The notes under the pieces are model-generated. The model did no database searches, was not told the origin of the DNA, and worked only from the letters and a program-made list of their open reading frames with translations. From positions 1-64,000 of the forward strand of contig JBKHII010000001.1 of assembly GCA_046538735.1 (NCBI GenBank): a DNA stretch of 64,000 nucleotides, given 5' to 3'. Shown here in pieces: positions 25,556-33,113 of the stretch (positions within the stretch are counted from its first letter, which is position 1; every line of letters starts with the position of its first letter). The position numbers were made by a program, and so were the translations under genes. The DNA is from SLST01 sp046538735 (GTDB lineage Bacteria; Spirochaetota; Spirochaetia; DSM-27196; SLST01).

Positions 25556-26545
25556 TTACTTCAAACCGCTCAGGCGACGGATCGGATCGTACCACTCGTC
25601 CTCGACCGCGAGGAAACGCTGGCCCTCCCGGAAGAAACCCTCGTCGCCGAAGATGCGGGTGTTCTGCGCGACCTCGTCCGAGGTGAAGGCCTCGCGCACG
25701 GCCTCGAGCTCCTCGTCGGTCAGCATGTCGGTCTGAACGACCATCGGAGCGTTGAGGACGGGGACCGTCTCAACGAGGACGACCTCTTTGCCCGCCATCG
25801 TGTCGAAGGGAGGCGCGGCGCCCTCGATGACGGTGACCGTGTCGCCGGGAAGCGGGTCGGAGAACTCGCCGGAGAAGGTGACGTACTCGGCGATGCACGA
25901 GTTGCAGAATGCGCCGATATCGGCACGGCCATCCAGAACGTTGAAGAACGAACCCTGGTGCGAGCCTCCGAACATGACTTCGGAGAAGACCATATCGGAA
26001 CCGCCCTCGAGGAGTTCTTCGGACTCAACGTCGAACTGGGCGCTGATCACGCTCGAGGGAACGCGGAAGCCGGACGTAGAGCTGTTCGAGACGAAGGAGA
26101 ACTTCTTCTGCCGGAGCGTCTCGAGATCGAACTCGCCGTTGACCTTGTAGTCGTCGGCATTCTCAACGAGCGTGCCGAGCATGCTGTAGTACTTCGCGTC
26201 GTCGAGCGTGCCCGAAGAGCCGCTGTTGACCACGAGCGGAAGCACGGCCACGTTGCGGGCATGCGCCTGCGTGTAGCCTTCGCCGCCGAACCAGCTGAAC
26301 GTGGCGTTCTCGTTCACGAGCGCCTCGATCGCAATCGCGTAGTCGGTGGTGAGTTGCTCTTCGATCTCGCGACCGAGGGCGTTCTCCGCGACCTCGATGA
26401 TCGCCGAACGCGCGTCGGCAAACTCGGGGGTGGACTCGTTCGGGTACCAGATCCACACGAGAGGCTCCGCCTCTTCCTGAGTACCGGTCGCGAACGCCGG
26501 CAGCACGACCGCGACAATGAGCAGGACAAACAGTGCTTTCTTCAT
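25556..26545 (-). CDS. phnD: Phosphonate ABC transporter substrate-binding protein PhnD
   Basis: A 329-residue periplasmic binding protein. A signal peptide covers about residues 1-20 (MKKALFVLLIVAVVLPAFA). The mature start GTQEEAEP resembles those of spirochaete binding proteins. The family core is seen in YAIAIEALVNENATFSWFGGE, which corresponds to the region gripping the phosphonate group, and SNSSTSGFRVPSSVI. The ATG at complement 26543-26545 follows AAAGGATG. It is transcribed away from phnC-phnE1-phnE2 and ends at the terminator shared with the C-P lyase operon. Confidence 0.92.
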   Translation of the reverse strand: MKKALFVLLIVAVVLPAFATGTQEEAEPLVWIWYPNESTPEFADARSAIIEVAENALGREIEEQLTTDYAIAIEALVNENATFSWFGGEGYTQAHARNVAVLPLVVNSGSSGTLDDAKYYSMLGTLVENADDYKVNGEFDLETLRQKKFSFVSNSSTSGFRVPSSVISAQFDVESEELLEGGSDMVFSEVMFGGSHQGSFFNVLDGRADIGAFCNSCIAEYVTFSGEFSDPLPGDTVTVIEGAAPPFDTMAGKEVVLVETVPVLNAPMVVQTDMLTDEELEAVREAFTSDEVAQNTRIFGDEGFFREGQRFLAVEDEWYDPIRRLSGLK

Positions 26546-26667
26546 AGTGACATCCTTTGGTCTTTGGTGGAAATCGCACGTCACGGGCCGAACCGACCCG
26601 GTCCCAACGTGCAGGTGTGAGGATGGGCTTCGAGTGTCAGGATCGGGTTATGGTTCTTTTTGGATTC

Positions 26668-26685
26668 CGTCAGATTGCGTTTAGA
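26668..26685 (-). promoter_or_regulatory. Possible Pho-box pair for phnD
   Basis: On the minus strand TCTAAAC and TCTGACG are 11 nt apart and resemble the units of the stronger array at 26721-26760. They point towards phnD. A CATAAC hexamer lies 15 nt beyond. The evidence is weaker than for the phnC side. Confidence 0.3.
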
Positions 26686-26720
26686 ATTCGGTGTGAGACT
26701 GAGCGGCGGTCAACCGTCGA

Positions 26721-26775
26721 TCTCACAAAGATGTCACGTGTTCCTAACTCAAACCTAACACTCTGCGCGAATACT
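26721..26775 (+). promoter_or_regulatory. Four-unit 11-bp repeat array (Pho-box-like) and -10 of phnC
   Basis: Four units, TCTCACA, TGTCACG, CCTAACT and CCTAACA, start at 26721, 26732, 26743 and 26754, each 11 nt apart. This matches the one-turn direct-repeat geometry of PhoB/PhoP operators. Nine nt after the last unit is AATACT (26770-26775), placed as a -10 should be when the regulator replaces the -35. The ribosome binding site CAGGAG and the phnC ATG follow. Activation under phosphate starvation is the expected role. Confidence 0.55.
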
Positions 26776-26806
26776 CCTCGCAGTCTGAACGCAGGAGTCT
26801 GATGCG

Positions 26807-27568
26807 ATGCCACTTCTATCCGTGAGCAAGCTCACGAAGTTCTACGGCGATGTGAGAGCCCTCCACGATGTAAGCTTCAACGTGAACGCGGGCGAGTTTA
26901 TTGCCGTGATCGGTCCCTCAGGTTCGGGAAAGACAACGCTCATCCGGTGCATCAACCGCCTCATCGAGGCAACCGAGGGGACGATCGCCTACGACGGACA
27001 GAACATCCTCTCCCTGTCGCACCGCGAGCTACGTCACGCCCGGGCCAAGCTGGGGATGATCTTCCAGCACTACAATCTCGTCTACCGGTTGACGGTGATC
27101 GAGAACGTGCTCCACGGACGTCTCGGCTACAAGAGCGATCTTGCCGGCATTCTGGGGAACTACTCCAACGAAGAGAAGGAGAAGGCGGTCGAGGTCCTCA
27201 AGCTCCTGGGTCTCCAGGAGCACGTCTACCGGCGCTGCGACCAGCTCTCCGGCGGACAGAAGCAGCGGGTGGGCATTGCGCGCGCGCTCATCCAGGATCC
27301 CAAGCTCATTCTGTGCGACGAACCCATTTCCTCGCTCGATCCGAGCTCGTCCAAGATCATCATGGACTACCTCCGGAAGATCCGTTCCGAGCTCGGAATC
27401 ACGGTCTTCGTGAATCTGCACCAGGTTGACGTGGCCAAACGATACGCCCAGCGAATCCTCGGGTTCAACGACGGTCACCTCGTCTACGACGGACCGCCGA
27501 CCGGACTCGACCGCGCGACGATTCACAACATATACGGGACGGAAGCCGGTGAGCTCATTATCGATTAA
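26807..27568 (+). CDS. phnC: Phosphonate ABC transporter ATPase PhnC
   Basis: A 253-residue ATPase. Walker A is GPSGSGKTT, the Q-loop is IFQHYNLV, the signature QLSGGQKQRVGIARAL and Walker B KLILCDEPISSLDP. LVYRLTVIENVLHGRLGYKS is a hallmark of PhnC-type importers. CAGGAGTCTGATGCG precedes the ATG. It overlaps phnE1 by 20 nt and forms the importer with PhnD and two permeases. The promoter carries the 11-bp repeat array. Confidence 0.93.
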   Translation: MPLLSVSKLTKFYGDVRALHDVSFNVNAGEFIAVIGPSGSGKTTLIRCINRLIEATEGTIAYDGQNILSLSHRELRHARAKLGMIFQHYNLVYRLTVIENVLHGRLGYKSDLAGILGNYSNEEKEKAVEVLKLLGLQEHVYRRCDQLSGGQKQRVGIARALIQDPKLILCDEPISSLDPSSSKIIMDYLRKIRSELGITVFVNLHQVDVAKRYAQRILGFNDGHLVYDGPPTGLDRATIHNIYGTEAGELIID

Positions 27569-28361
27569 CAAGATAAGCCCTGCGACCTTCTTCAGGCGGC
27601 AGAAGCTGTGGTTGACGCTGATTCTCGGAGGGCTGATCGTGATCATGCTCCTCGCCGGCGACTTCACAAGATTCGATACGGAAAAGGGCATTCGCGCGGT
27701 GCCGCGGGTGCTCGCGTGGGCGGCCACGAACTTCGTTCCGGACCAGGAGGCGGTGTCGCGTCTTCCCCGCATCCTCGACCGTCTTGTGGACACGATCCTC
27801 ATGGCGGTGATGGCGAGCGTCACCGCGGCCGTCTTCGCGTTTCCGGTGGCTCTGATGGGCTCTCGGACCACGCGAATCACGGGATTCCTCGCGGTAACGG
27901 CTCGGGGCATCGCCTCGCTCTTCCGGAACATCCCGGTCGCCGCCTGGGCGATGATCTTCCTGCTCTCGTTCGGGCAGAGCGACTTCACCGGGTTTCTGGC
28001 GCTGTTCTTCGCGACCTTCGGGTTCCTCACTCGGGCGTTCATGGAGACCGTGGACGAGGCGTCGGCGAGCGCGGTCGAAGCGCTGCGCGCGACCGGAGCG
28101 AGCTACTTGCAGACGGTCGCCCAGGCGGTCGTTCCGGGTTCGCTCCCCCAGATGCTCAGCTGGATTCTCTTCATGATCGAGACGAACATCCGCAGCGCCA
28201 CGCTGGTCGGCATCCTCACGGGCTCGGGAATCGGCTTCCTCTTCGACGTCTATTACAAGAGTCTGCAGTACAAGAGCGCGGCGCTGATCGTCATCTGCAT
28301 CATCGTCGTCGTACTCGCAATCGAGTCGCTCAGCAACGGCCTCCGGAGGGTCATTCTATGA
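27549..28361 (+). CDS. phnE: Phosphonate ABC transporter permease PhnE1
   Basis: A 270-residue permease with about six membrane helices and the cytoplasmic EAA-type loop around EALRATGASYLQTVAQAVVPG. FPVALMGSRTTRITGFLAVTARG then FRNIPVAAWAMIFLL is typical of PhnE. The start is taken as GTG 27549, with GGAAG upstream and a 20-nt overlap with phnC; this is the last good start before the conserved first helix. The end overlaps phnE2 by 4 nt. It likely pairs with PhnE2 as a heterodimer. Confidence 0.9.
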   Translation: MSSLSINKISPATFFRRQKLWLTLILGGLIVIMLLAGDFTRFDTEKGIRAVPRVLAWAATNFVPDQEAVSRLPRILDRLVDTILMAVMASVTAAVFAFPVALMGSRTTRITGFLAVTARGIASLFRNIPVAAWAMIFLLSFGQSDFTGFLALFFATFGFLTRAFMETVDEASASAVEALRATGASYLQTVAQAVVPGSLPQMLSWILFMIETNIRSATLVGILTGSGIGFLFDVYYKSLQYKSAALIVICIIVVVLAIESLSNGLRRVIL

Positions 28362-29206
28362 GTACCGCGACCATTCCCCTCGTCAGACGGCGGGACGACA
28401 ATACGATCGTCCTTCGGCAGCCCACTCCGTCCAAGATCGCGTTGAGGCTGACGTTCATAGTCCTGATCACGGTCACGGTGTATGGGTTTCTGACCATCGA
28501 CACGCGAGGGACCAACCTTTCGGAAGCCGCGGCGGAAACGGTTGAGTACTTCGGGCTCATGTTCGGCCGCCCGGCCGCGTCCGAGCACCTCAGCTTCGGG
28601 CATGCGCTCAGGCAGGTACTCATCACGCTGGCCCTGGCGTTCATGACGACCGTCATCGGCGCGGTCATCGCCCTCGTACTGGGACTGGCAGCCGCGCGCA
28701 ACCTGACCAATCAACGAGTCAGCAACGTCATCAAGGGATTCATCGCCTTCATTCGCGCGATTCCCACGGTACTCTGGGTACTGATCTTCGCGATTGGCGC
28801 CGGACTCGGAGCGGTTGCGGCCGTGATCGGCATGAGCTTTCATACGGTGGGCCACCTCTTGAAGTCGTACTCCGAGTCGTTCGAGGAGCTGGACGAAGGC
28901 GTGATCGAGGCGCTTCGCGCGAGCGGCGCAAGCTGGATACAGATCGTCTTTCAGGCGGTTCTTCCGTCGTCCGTGACGTACATCTTGAGCTGGACGTTCA
29001 TCCGCTTCGAGATCAACTTCGCCGTCGCAGTTGCGATGGGCGCGGCTGCCGGAGCAGGAGGAATCGGGTTCGAGCTCGTGATGGCGTCCGCGTTCCGGTA
29101 CGACATCCAGGAGATCGGGTACATCACCTACCTGATACTCGCCGTCGTGGTTATCATGGAGGTCATGGCTACCCGGCTCAAGCGCCGGTACCACATTCAC
29201 GACTGA
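28358..29206 (+). CDS. phnE: Phosphonate ABC transporter permease PhnE2
   Basis: A 282-residue second permease, paralogous to the upstream PhnE1. It has an N-terminal cytoplasmic tail, a helix near residues 28-46, then a core with GLAAARNLTNQRVSNVIKG, FIRAIPTVLWVLIFA and the EAA-type loop EALRASGASWIQIVFQAVLPS. The ATG overlaps the phnE1 stop by 4 nt. It completes the phnC-phnE1-phnE2 transport operon. Confidence 0.92.
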   Translation: MSTATIPLVRRRDDNTIVLRQPTPSKIALRLTFIVLITVTVYGFLTIDTRGTNLSEAAAETVEYFGLMFGRPAASEHLSFGHALRQVLITLALAFMTTVIGAVIALVLGLAAARNLTNQRVSNVIKGFIAFIRAIPTVLWVLIFAIGAGLGAVAAVIGMSFHTVGHLLKSYSESFEELDEGVIEALRASGASWIQIVFQAVLPSSVTYILSWTFIRFEINFAVAVAMGAAAGAGGIGFELVMASAFRYDIQEIGYITYLILAVVVIMEVMATRLKRRYHIHD

Positions 29207-29225
29207 CGGAATCGCCGCCGTTTTT
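29206..29225 (+). terminator. Weak terminator after phnE2
   Basis: A short stem ACGG/CCGT with an 8-nt loop is followed directly by TTTT. The stem is only 4 bp, so termination may be partial. Confidence 0.35.
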
Positions 29226-29252
29226 GGACTGGTCGATCGCAGCCGTAGGTTC

Positions 29253-29258
29253 TACAAT
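29253..29258 (+). promoter_or_regulatory. -10 element of the HD-GYP gene, leaderless
   Basis: TACAAT lies exactly 6 nt before the GTG start and no ribosome binding site is present. A weak -35 (TGGTCG, 29230-29235) is 17 nt upstream. Confidence 0.55.
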
Positions 29259-29264
29259 TGAACC

Positions 29265-30572
29265 GTGGCGGAAGCTAGTCGAACCTACGATCTGGGCCCA
29301 GTCGAAGACGCCGAGTTCTCTATCGTCGACTCGATTCGGACACCGGAGTGGCACCAGGACGATATCCCCGCTCCCACTCGGGACACACAGGGCGTCCTCA
29401 CGACGATTCAACGGCTCAACCGGATCCGCGACCTGGACACCTTGCTCGAGCAGGTGCTCTTGAAGGCCCGGCAACTGGTCAGGGCGGACGCGGGCACGAT
29501 CTACCTGAAGGCCAAGAACCGTCTGTTTTTCAGCTATGTCCAGAACGACACGCTCTTCGCCGGTCAGACGCCCGACTCCCGCTACGTGTACTCGGCCAAC
29601 AGCCTCCCGATCGACCGTTCGTCGCTCGCCGGCTACGTCGCGTCCACGGGGGAGCCGCTCGTCATAGACGACGTGTACGATATCCAGAGCAACGTCAGCT
29701 ACGCGTTCAACCCGGAATTCGACACGAGGTCGAACTACCGAACGAAGAGCATGCTGATCGTCCCGCTGCTTGCTCGCGACGACTCGCTGGTGGGCGTCCT
29801 TCAGCTCATCAACGCGATCGACACGACGGGAGAGACGGTTCCGTTCTCATATCAGGATACGATCTTTGCGAACCAGTTCGCGCTGCACGCGGCGGACGCG
29901 ATCGAACGGGAACGCCTCGCGCGGGACATGGTGCTCCGGATGGTCGAGCTCAGTGGTCTCCGCGATCCGTACGAGACGGGCCAGCACGCGAAACGCGTCG
30001 GCGCGTACTCCGTTGAGCTGTACGACAAGTGGGCCACGATCGAGGGAGTCGAACGAGACGAAATCCGCGCGAACCGAGAGCTCCTGAGAACCGCGGCGAT
30101 GCTCCACGACGTGGGCAAGGTCGCGATCCCGGACGCGATCCTTCGCAAGGGCAGGGATCTCGGACCCGAGGAGCGCAAGCGAATGGAGCTCCATACCATC
30201 TACGGTGCGCGGCTCTTCAAACGGGACGACTCGCAATGGGACATCATGGCGCGCGAGATTACGCTTAATCACCACGAACGCTGGGACGGCACCGGGTATC
30301 CCGGACACACGGACAACATCTTCGGTCGAAAAGTCCGGGTGGGTCGGCCCAAACGGCGCACAGAAATCCCGATCTACGCGCGGATTGTCACGATCGCGGA
30401 CGTTTACGACGCGCTCATGTCCAAGCGAGCGTACAAGGATCCGTGGCCGGAGGAGCGCGTAGTCGACTACATCGAGTCGGAAGCCGGCAGGAAGTTCGAT
30501 CCCAATCTGGTGAGGCTCTTCCTGGGGATGCAGGACGTCGTCCACTCAATCTCGCGGAAGTACTCGTACTGA
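29265..30572 (+). CDS. GAF-HD-GYP protein, probable cyclic di-GMP phosphodiesterase
   Basis: A 435-residue cytoplasmic signalling protein. A GAF sensor domain covers about residues 45-215. An HD-GYP domain follows (about 225-430) with HxxR-type start HAKRVGAYS, the HD pair His281-Asp282 (AAMLHDVGKVAIPD) and HHERWDGTGYP at 336-346. Between GYP and the usual IPxxARI motif there is a basic insertion of about 20 residues (347-367), so the domain is not quite standard. All recognised metal ligands remain, so degradation of cyclic di-GMP is likely. The signal sensed by the GAF domain is unknown. Its end overlaps a convergent lipoprotein gene by 27 nt. Confidence 0.88.
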   Translation: MAEASRTYDLGPVEDAEFSIVDSIRTPEWHQDDIPAPTRDTQGVLTTIQRLNRIRDLDTLLEQVLLKARQLVRADAGTIYLKAKNRLFFSYVQNDTLFAGQTPDSRYVYSANSLPIDRSSLAGYVASTGEPLVIDDVYDIQSNVSYAFNPEFDTRSNYRTKSMLIVPLLARDDSLVGVLQLINAIDTTGETVPFSYQDTIFANQFALHAADAIERERLARDMVLRMVELSGLRDPYETGQHAKRVGAYSVELYDKWATIEGVERDEIRANRELLRTAAMLHDVGKVAIPDAILRKGRDLGPEERKRMELHTIYGARLFKRDDSQWDIMAREITLNHHERWDGTGYPGHTDNIFGRKVRVGRPKRRTEIPIYARIVTIADVYDALMSKRAYKDPWPEERVVDYIESEAGRKFDPNLVRLFLGMQDVVHSISRKYSY

Positions 30573-31508
30573 ATCCAGATCGAAGAGCTCCGAGCGGGAG
30601 AGATGCAGGTAGCTCTCGCTGTGCCCGGTGAAGGCGTACTGGCCTCCGTCCCTGAGCTTCACGTAGACGTAGCGCGCATCCGAGATCGACGCGCCGGGTA
30701 CGAACACGAGCTCGTTGAACGATAGTCTCACGACGTTCTCCTCGTCCGCGCGAAGCCGCGTCCCTCCGTTGAGAAACCCCCGCGGCTCCCGGCTGATGTC
30801 GTTGAAGAACTCCGGGCTCTCCCCCACAAGATCGCGGGCATCGGAAAGCAGCACGACTTGGCCGTTGGTTGCACGCCGGTCGACCGGTCCAAGGACGACA
30901 TCGATCGAGGCAGCGTTGAGCGTCACGCCTCGGATCTCGGCGCGAGCAAGCGCGAACGCGTGATCGCCGGAGAGCTCGCCACGGTACTCCTCGCTCACCA
31001 GGAAACGCTCTCGAGGCGTAGACGCGGCCGGCGGCGGAAAGGCGAGCGGTTCGGTGACGATGGTTCCGTCCGAGAGCTCGAGCACCACCCGCATCCCACG
31101 GAGTGCGAGCATCGTGCCGTTGTCCGACATGAAATTGTCGCGCAGGCGTATCCATCCCCCGATCGGTTCCCCACGAGCGATCGCGTCCCGGTCGACGACG
31201 AGAGTCCAGAAGTTCTCGAACGTGTCGTAGACACGAGCCGTCTCGATCGTTGCACGATAGTCGGCGGCGACATCCACGTAGATCCAGAGGTTGAGGAAGA
31301 GCGAGTAGGAACGCTCGGGAGCGCCGGCCGCCCAGAAGCTCTCCGCGATGTTCTCGTACAGCGCTTCCACGCGGTCCACGACAACGGGAGCGTCCGCGGG
31401 TTCGACCCCGGGAGACCGGGTGCCGTCCGGGAGCATCGCACAGCCTGCGACGACCGAGAACGTAGAAAGCACAACGAGCAGCTTGTATCGGCGTAACGCG
31501 AGAATCAT
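30546..31508 (-). CDS. Lipoprotein of unknown function
   Basis: A 320-residue lipoprotein. The signal ends in VVAGC (Cys23), giving a lipid anchor. The mature part looks mixed alpha/beta with segments such as RSYSLFLNLWIYVDVAADY and VVLELSDGTIVTEPLAFPP and a C-terminal LRDGGQYAFTGHSESYLHLSR. I recognise no family. The start ATG at complement 31506-31508 is chosen because it gives a proper signal peptide. There is no ribosome binding site, and TAGATT lies 7 nt upstream, so it may be leaderless. Confidence 0.75.
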   Translation of the reverse strand: MILALRRYKLLVVLSTFSVVAGCAMLPDGTRSPGVEPADAPVVVDRVEALYENIAESFWAAGAPERSYSLFLNLWIYVDVAADYRATIETARVYDTFENFWTLVVDRDAIARGEPIGGWIRLRDNFMSDNGTMLALRGMRVVLELSDGTIVTEPLAFPPPAASTPRERFLVSEEYRGELSGDHAFALARAEIRGVTLNAASIDVVLGPVDRRATNGQVVLLSDARDLVGESPEFFNDISREPRGFLNGGTRLRADEENVVRLSFNELVFVPGASISDARYVYVKLRDGGQYAFTGHSESYLHLSRSELFDLDSVRVLPRD

Positions 31509-31585
31509 GCCGTAGAATCTATCGCAAGCGTCGGTAGAATGGCGACAGGTGCGAACGGATCCCGGGAGCGCATTGTCGCGACCAC

Positions 31586-31615
31586 TTGCGCACACGGCCT
31601 TCCGTCTGCGATACT
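31586..31615 (+). promoter_or_regulatory. Promoter of the CoA-binding protein gene
   Basis: TTGCGC (31586-31591), 18 nt, GATACT (31610-31615), with a TGc extension before the -10. The leader would be about 30 nt with a GGAGGAGAG ribosome binding site, a conventional arrangement. Confidence 0.5.
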
Positions 31616-31651
31616 CCGACCAGACTCGCGAGAGCCACTGGAGGAGAGGCT

Positions 31652-32104
31652 ATGACACCCGCTGCGTCCATTCGGTCGTTCATGGAGGCGAAGAAGCTCG
31701 CGTTGGTGGGCGCGTCTCGGTCGGGCCGGAAGTTCGGCAACATGGTCCTGAACGAGTTGACGGCGAAGGGATACACCGTCTATCCGGTCCATCCCGGGGC
31801 TCAGTATATCGCAGATCAGAAGTGCTACTCCTCGCTCGCGGAGCTTCCGGAAAGCGTGGGGGGAGTCGTCGTTGTCGTGAAGCCGGACCAGTCCGAAATC
31901 GTGGTCCGCGACGCGTACGCGGCCGGGATCCCACGGGTCTGGCTGCAACAAGGAGCCGAGTCGGCTTCAGCTCTCGCCTACTGCGAGCAGAATGGGATCG
32001 ACGCGATATCGCGCGAGTGCATCCTCATGCACGCCGAACCGGTACAGTCGATTCACGCCGTTCACCGCTTTTTCAGGCGGTTGTTCGGCAGAATGCCGAA
32101 GTAG
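31652..32104 (+). CDS. CoA-binding Rossmann-fold protein
   Basis: A 150-residue CoA-binding protein of the small YccU-like family. The N-terminal LALVGASRSGRKFGNMVLNEL is the Rossmann nucleotide turn, then GYTVYPVHPGAQYIADQKCY, VVVVVKPDQSEIVVRDAYAAG and RVWLQQGAES complete the fold. The ECILMH end matches the usual D/E-C-PM motif. Function is unknown, perhaps CoA or acyl-CoA sensing. The ATG follows GGAGGAGAGG. Confidence 0.85.
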   Translation: MTPAASIRSFMEAKKLALVGASRSGRKFGNMVLNELTAKGYTVYPVHPGAQYIADQKCYSSLAELPESVGGVVVVVKPDQSEIVVRDAYAAGIPRVWLQQGAESASALAYCEQNGIDAISRECILMHAEPVQSIHAVHRFFRRLFGRMPK

Positions 32105-32117
32105 TGGAGCGTTCTGG

Positions 32118-32480
32118 ATGAACACGAAGGCGTACGCGATACTGCTCGCGGTGACCGTCCTGGCAACGCTCGGCGGCCTGCTGACGCTTGTTCCCGCGCC
32201 AGGGGCGAGCTATCCGAATCTGCTCGGCTACCGCTCGCTCTGTACCTTCGCGCCGGCAGCCACGCTTTACTGCTTCGCGATCGCGGGCGCGAGCTGCGTG
32301 CTCCGTGCGAGTCTCGTGAAACGCAAGGCGTTCACCGGGAGGGCGAGCTTCCGAGCTCCGGCGATCGTCGTCGTCGCACTTGTTCTCGCCCTGGGGCTCG
32401 CCTCAACCGGGTGGTTCATCGCCGTGAAGAGCCATTACCCGGACGGCGAGAGCTCCGCCACCGTCACACGACGGCCGTAG
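32118..32480 (+). CDS. Small membrane protein of unknown function
   Basis: A 120-residue protein with three predicted membrane helices (about 5-25, 43-62 and 82-103). It starts 13 nt after the CoA-binding gene, within a possible two-gene operon. The C-terminus is polar (HYPDGESSATVTRRP). No family is recognised. The coding claim rests on frame, position and composition. Confidence 0.6.
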   Translation: MNTKAYAILLAVTVLATLGGLLTLVPAPGASYPNLLGYRSLCTFAPAATLYCFAIAGASCVLRASLVKRKAFTGRASFRAPAIVVVALVLALGLASTGWFIAVKSHYPDGESSATVTRRP

Positions 32481-32488
32481 ACCATCCG

Positions 32489-32497
32489 TGCTATAGT
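32489..32497 (+). promoter_or_regulatory. Extended -10 promoter of the HPF gene
   Basis: TGc-TATAGT, an extended -10, lies about 40 nt before the start codon. The -35 region is weak. This is a leadered gene with a GAAAGAGG binding site. Confidence 0.5.
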
Positions 32498-32539
32498 GGC
32501 GACACGCGCCCCTGGCTACCCTTGCGAAAGAGGATGGCC

Positions 32540-33112
32540 ATGGAAGTACCGATTGAGATTACCTTTCGCAACACCGAGCACAGCGACACAATCCACCAGC
32601 TCATTCGCGATGAGGCGGCACGACTCGAGCGGTTTCACAGCCGCATCACGAGCTGCCATGTCGCAGTAGAGCGTCCTCAGGAGCACCTCAGCTCAGGCCG
32701 TGACTGGCGAGTCCGGATCGACATCACGGTGCCTCGGGGAAACGAGATCGTCGTGCGCAGGGAACCCGGCAAGGGCGACATGCACGAGCAACTCACGACG
32801 GTTATCAAGGACGCATTCAACGCGGCCGAGCGCCAACTCAAGGACCTGCACGGCAAGCAACGCGGTGTCGTGAAGCAGGGCGCCGAGTCGGACTCCGTGG
32901 GCATCGTCACCCGAGTGTTGCCGGAAGAGGGATACGGATTCATCATGGATCCGAGCGAGCAGGATATCTACTTCCACAAGAACGCGGTCCTGAACAACCA
33001 GTTCGACCGGATCACCGAAGGCACGGCTGTCTGGTATCAGACCGAAATGGGAGACGACGGGCTCCAGGCAACCTCCGTGCGGATCGAAGACAAGCCGGGG
33101 AGCCGGCCGTAG
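32540..33112 (+). CDS. Ribosome hibernation factor (HPF/RaiA) fused to a cold-shock domain
   Basis: A 190-residue protein with an N-terminal HPF/RaiA-type domain (EITFRNTEHSDTIHQLIRDEA, then residues to about 110) and a C-terminal cold-shock/S1-like domain (about 118-180: GIVTRVLPEEGYGFIMD, DIYFHKNAV). The first domain binds the 30S subunit; the second should bind RNA. The second of two close ATGs is used because GAAAGAGG is 6 nt before it. It lies next to prfC on the opposite strand. Confidence 0.85.
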   Translation: MEVPIEITFRNTEHSDTIHQLIRDEAARLERFHSRITSCHVAVERPQEHLSSGRDWRVRIDITVPRGNEIVVRREPGKGDMHEQLTTVIKDAFNAAERQLKDLHGKQRGVVKQGAESDSVGIVTRVLPEEGYGFIMDPSEQDIYFHKNAVLNNQFDRITEGTAVWYQTEMGDDGLQATSVRIEDKPGSRP

Positions 33113-33113
33113 T

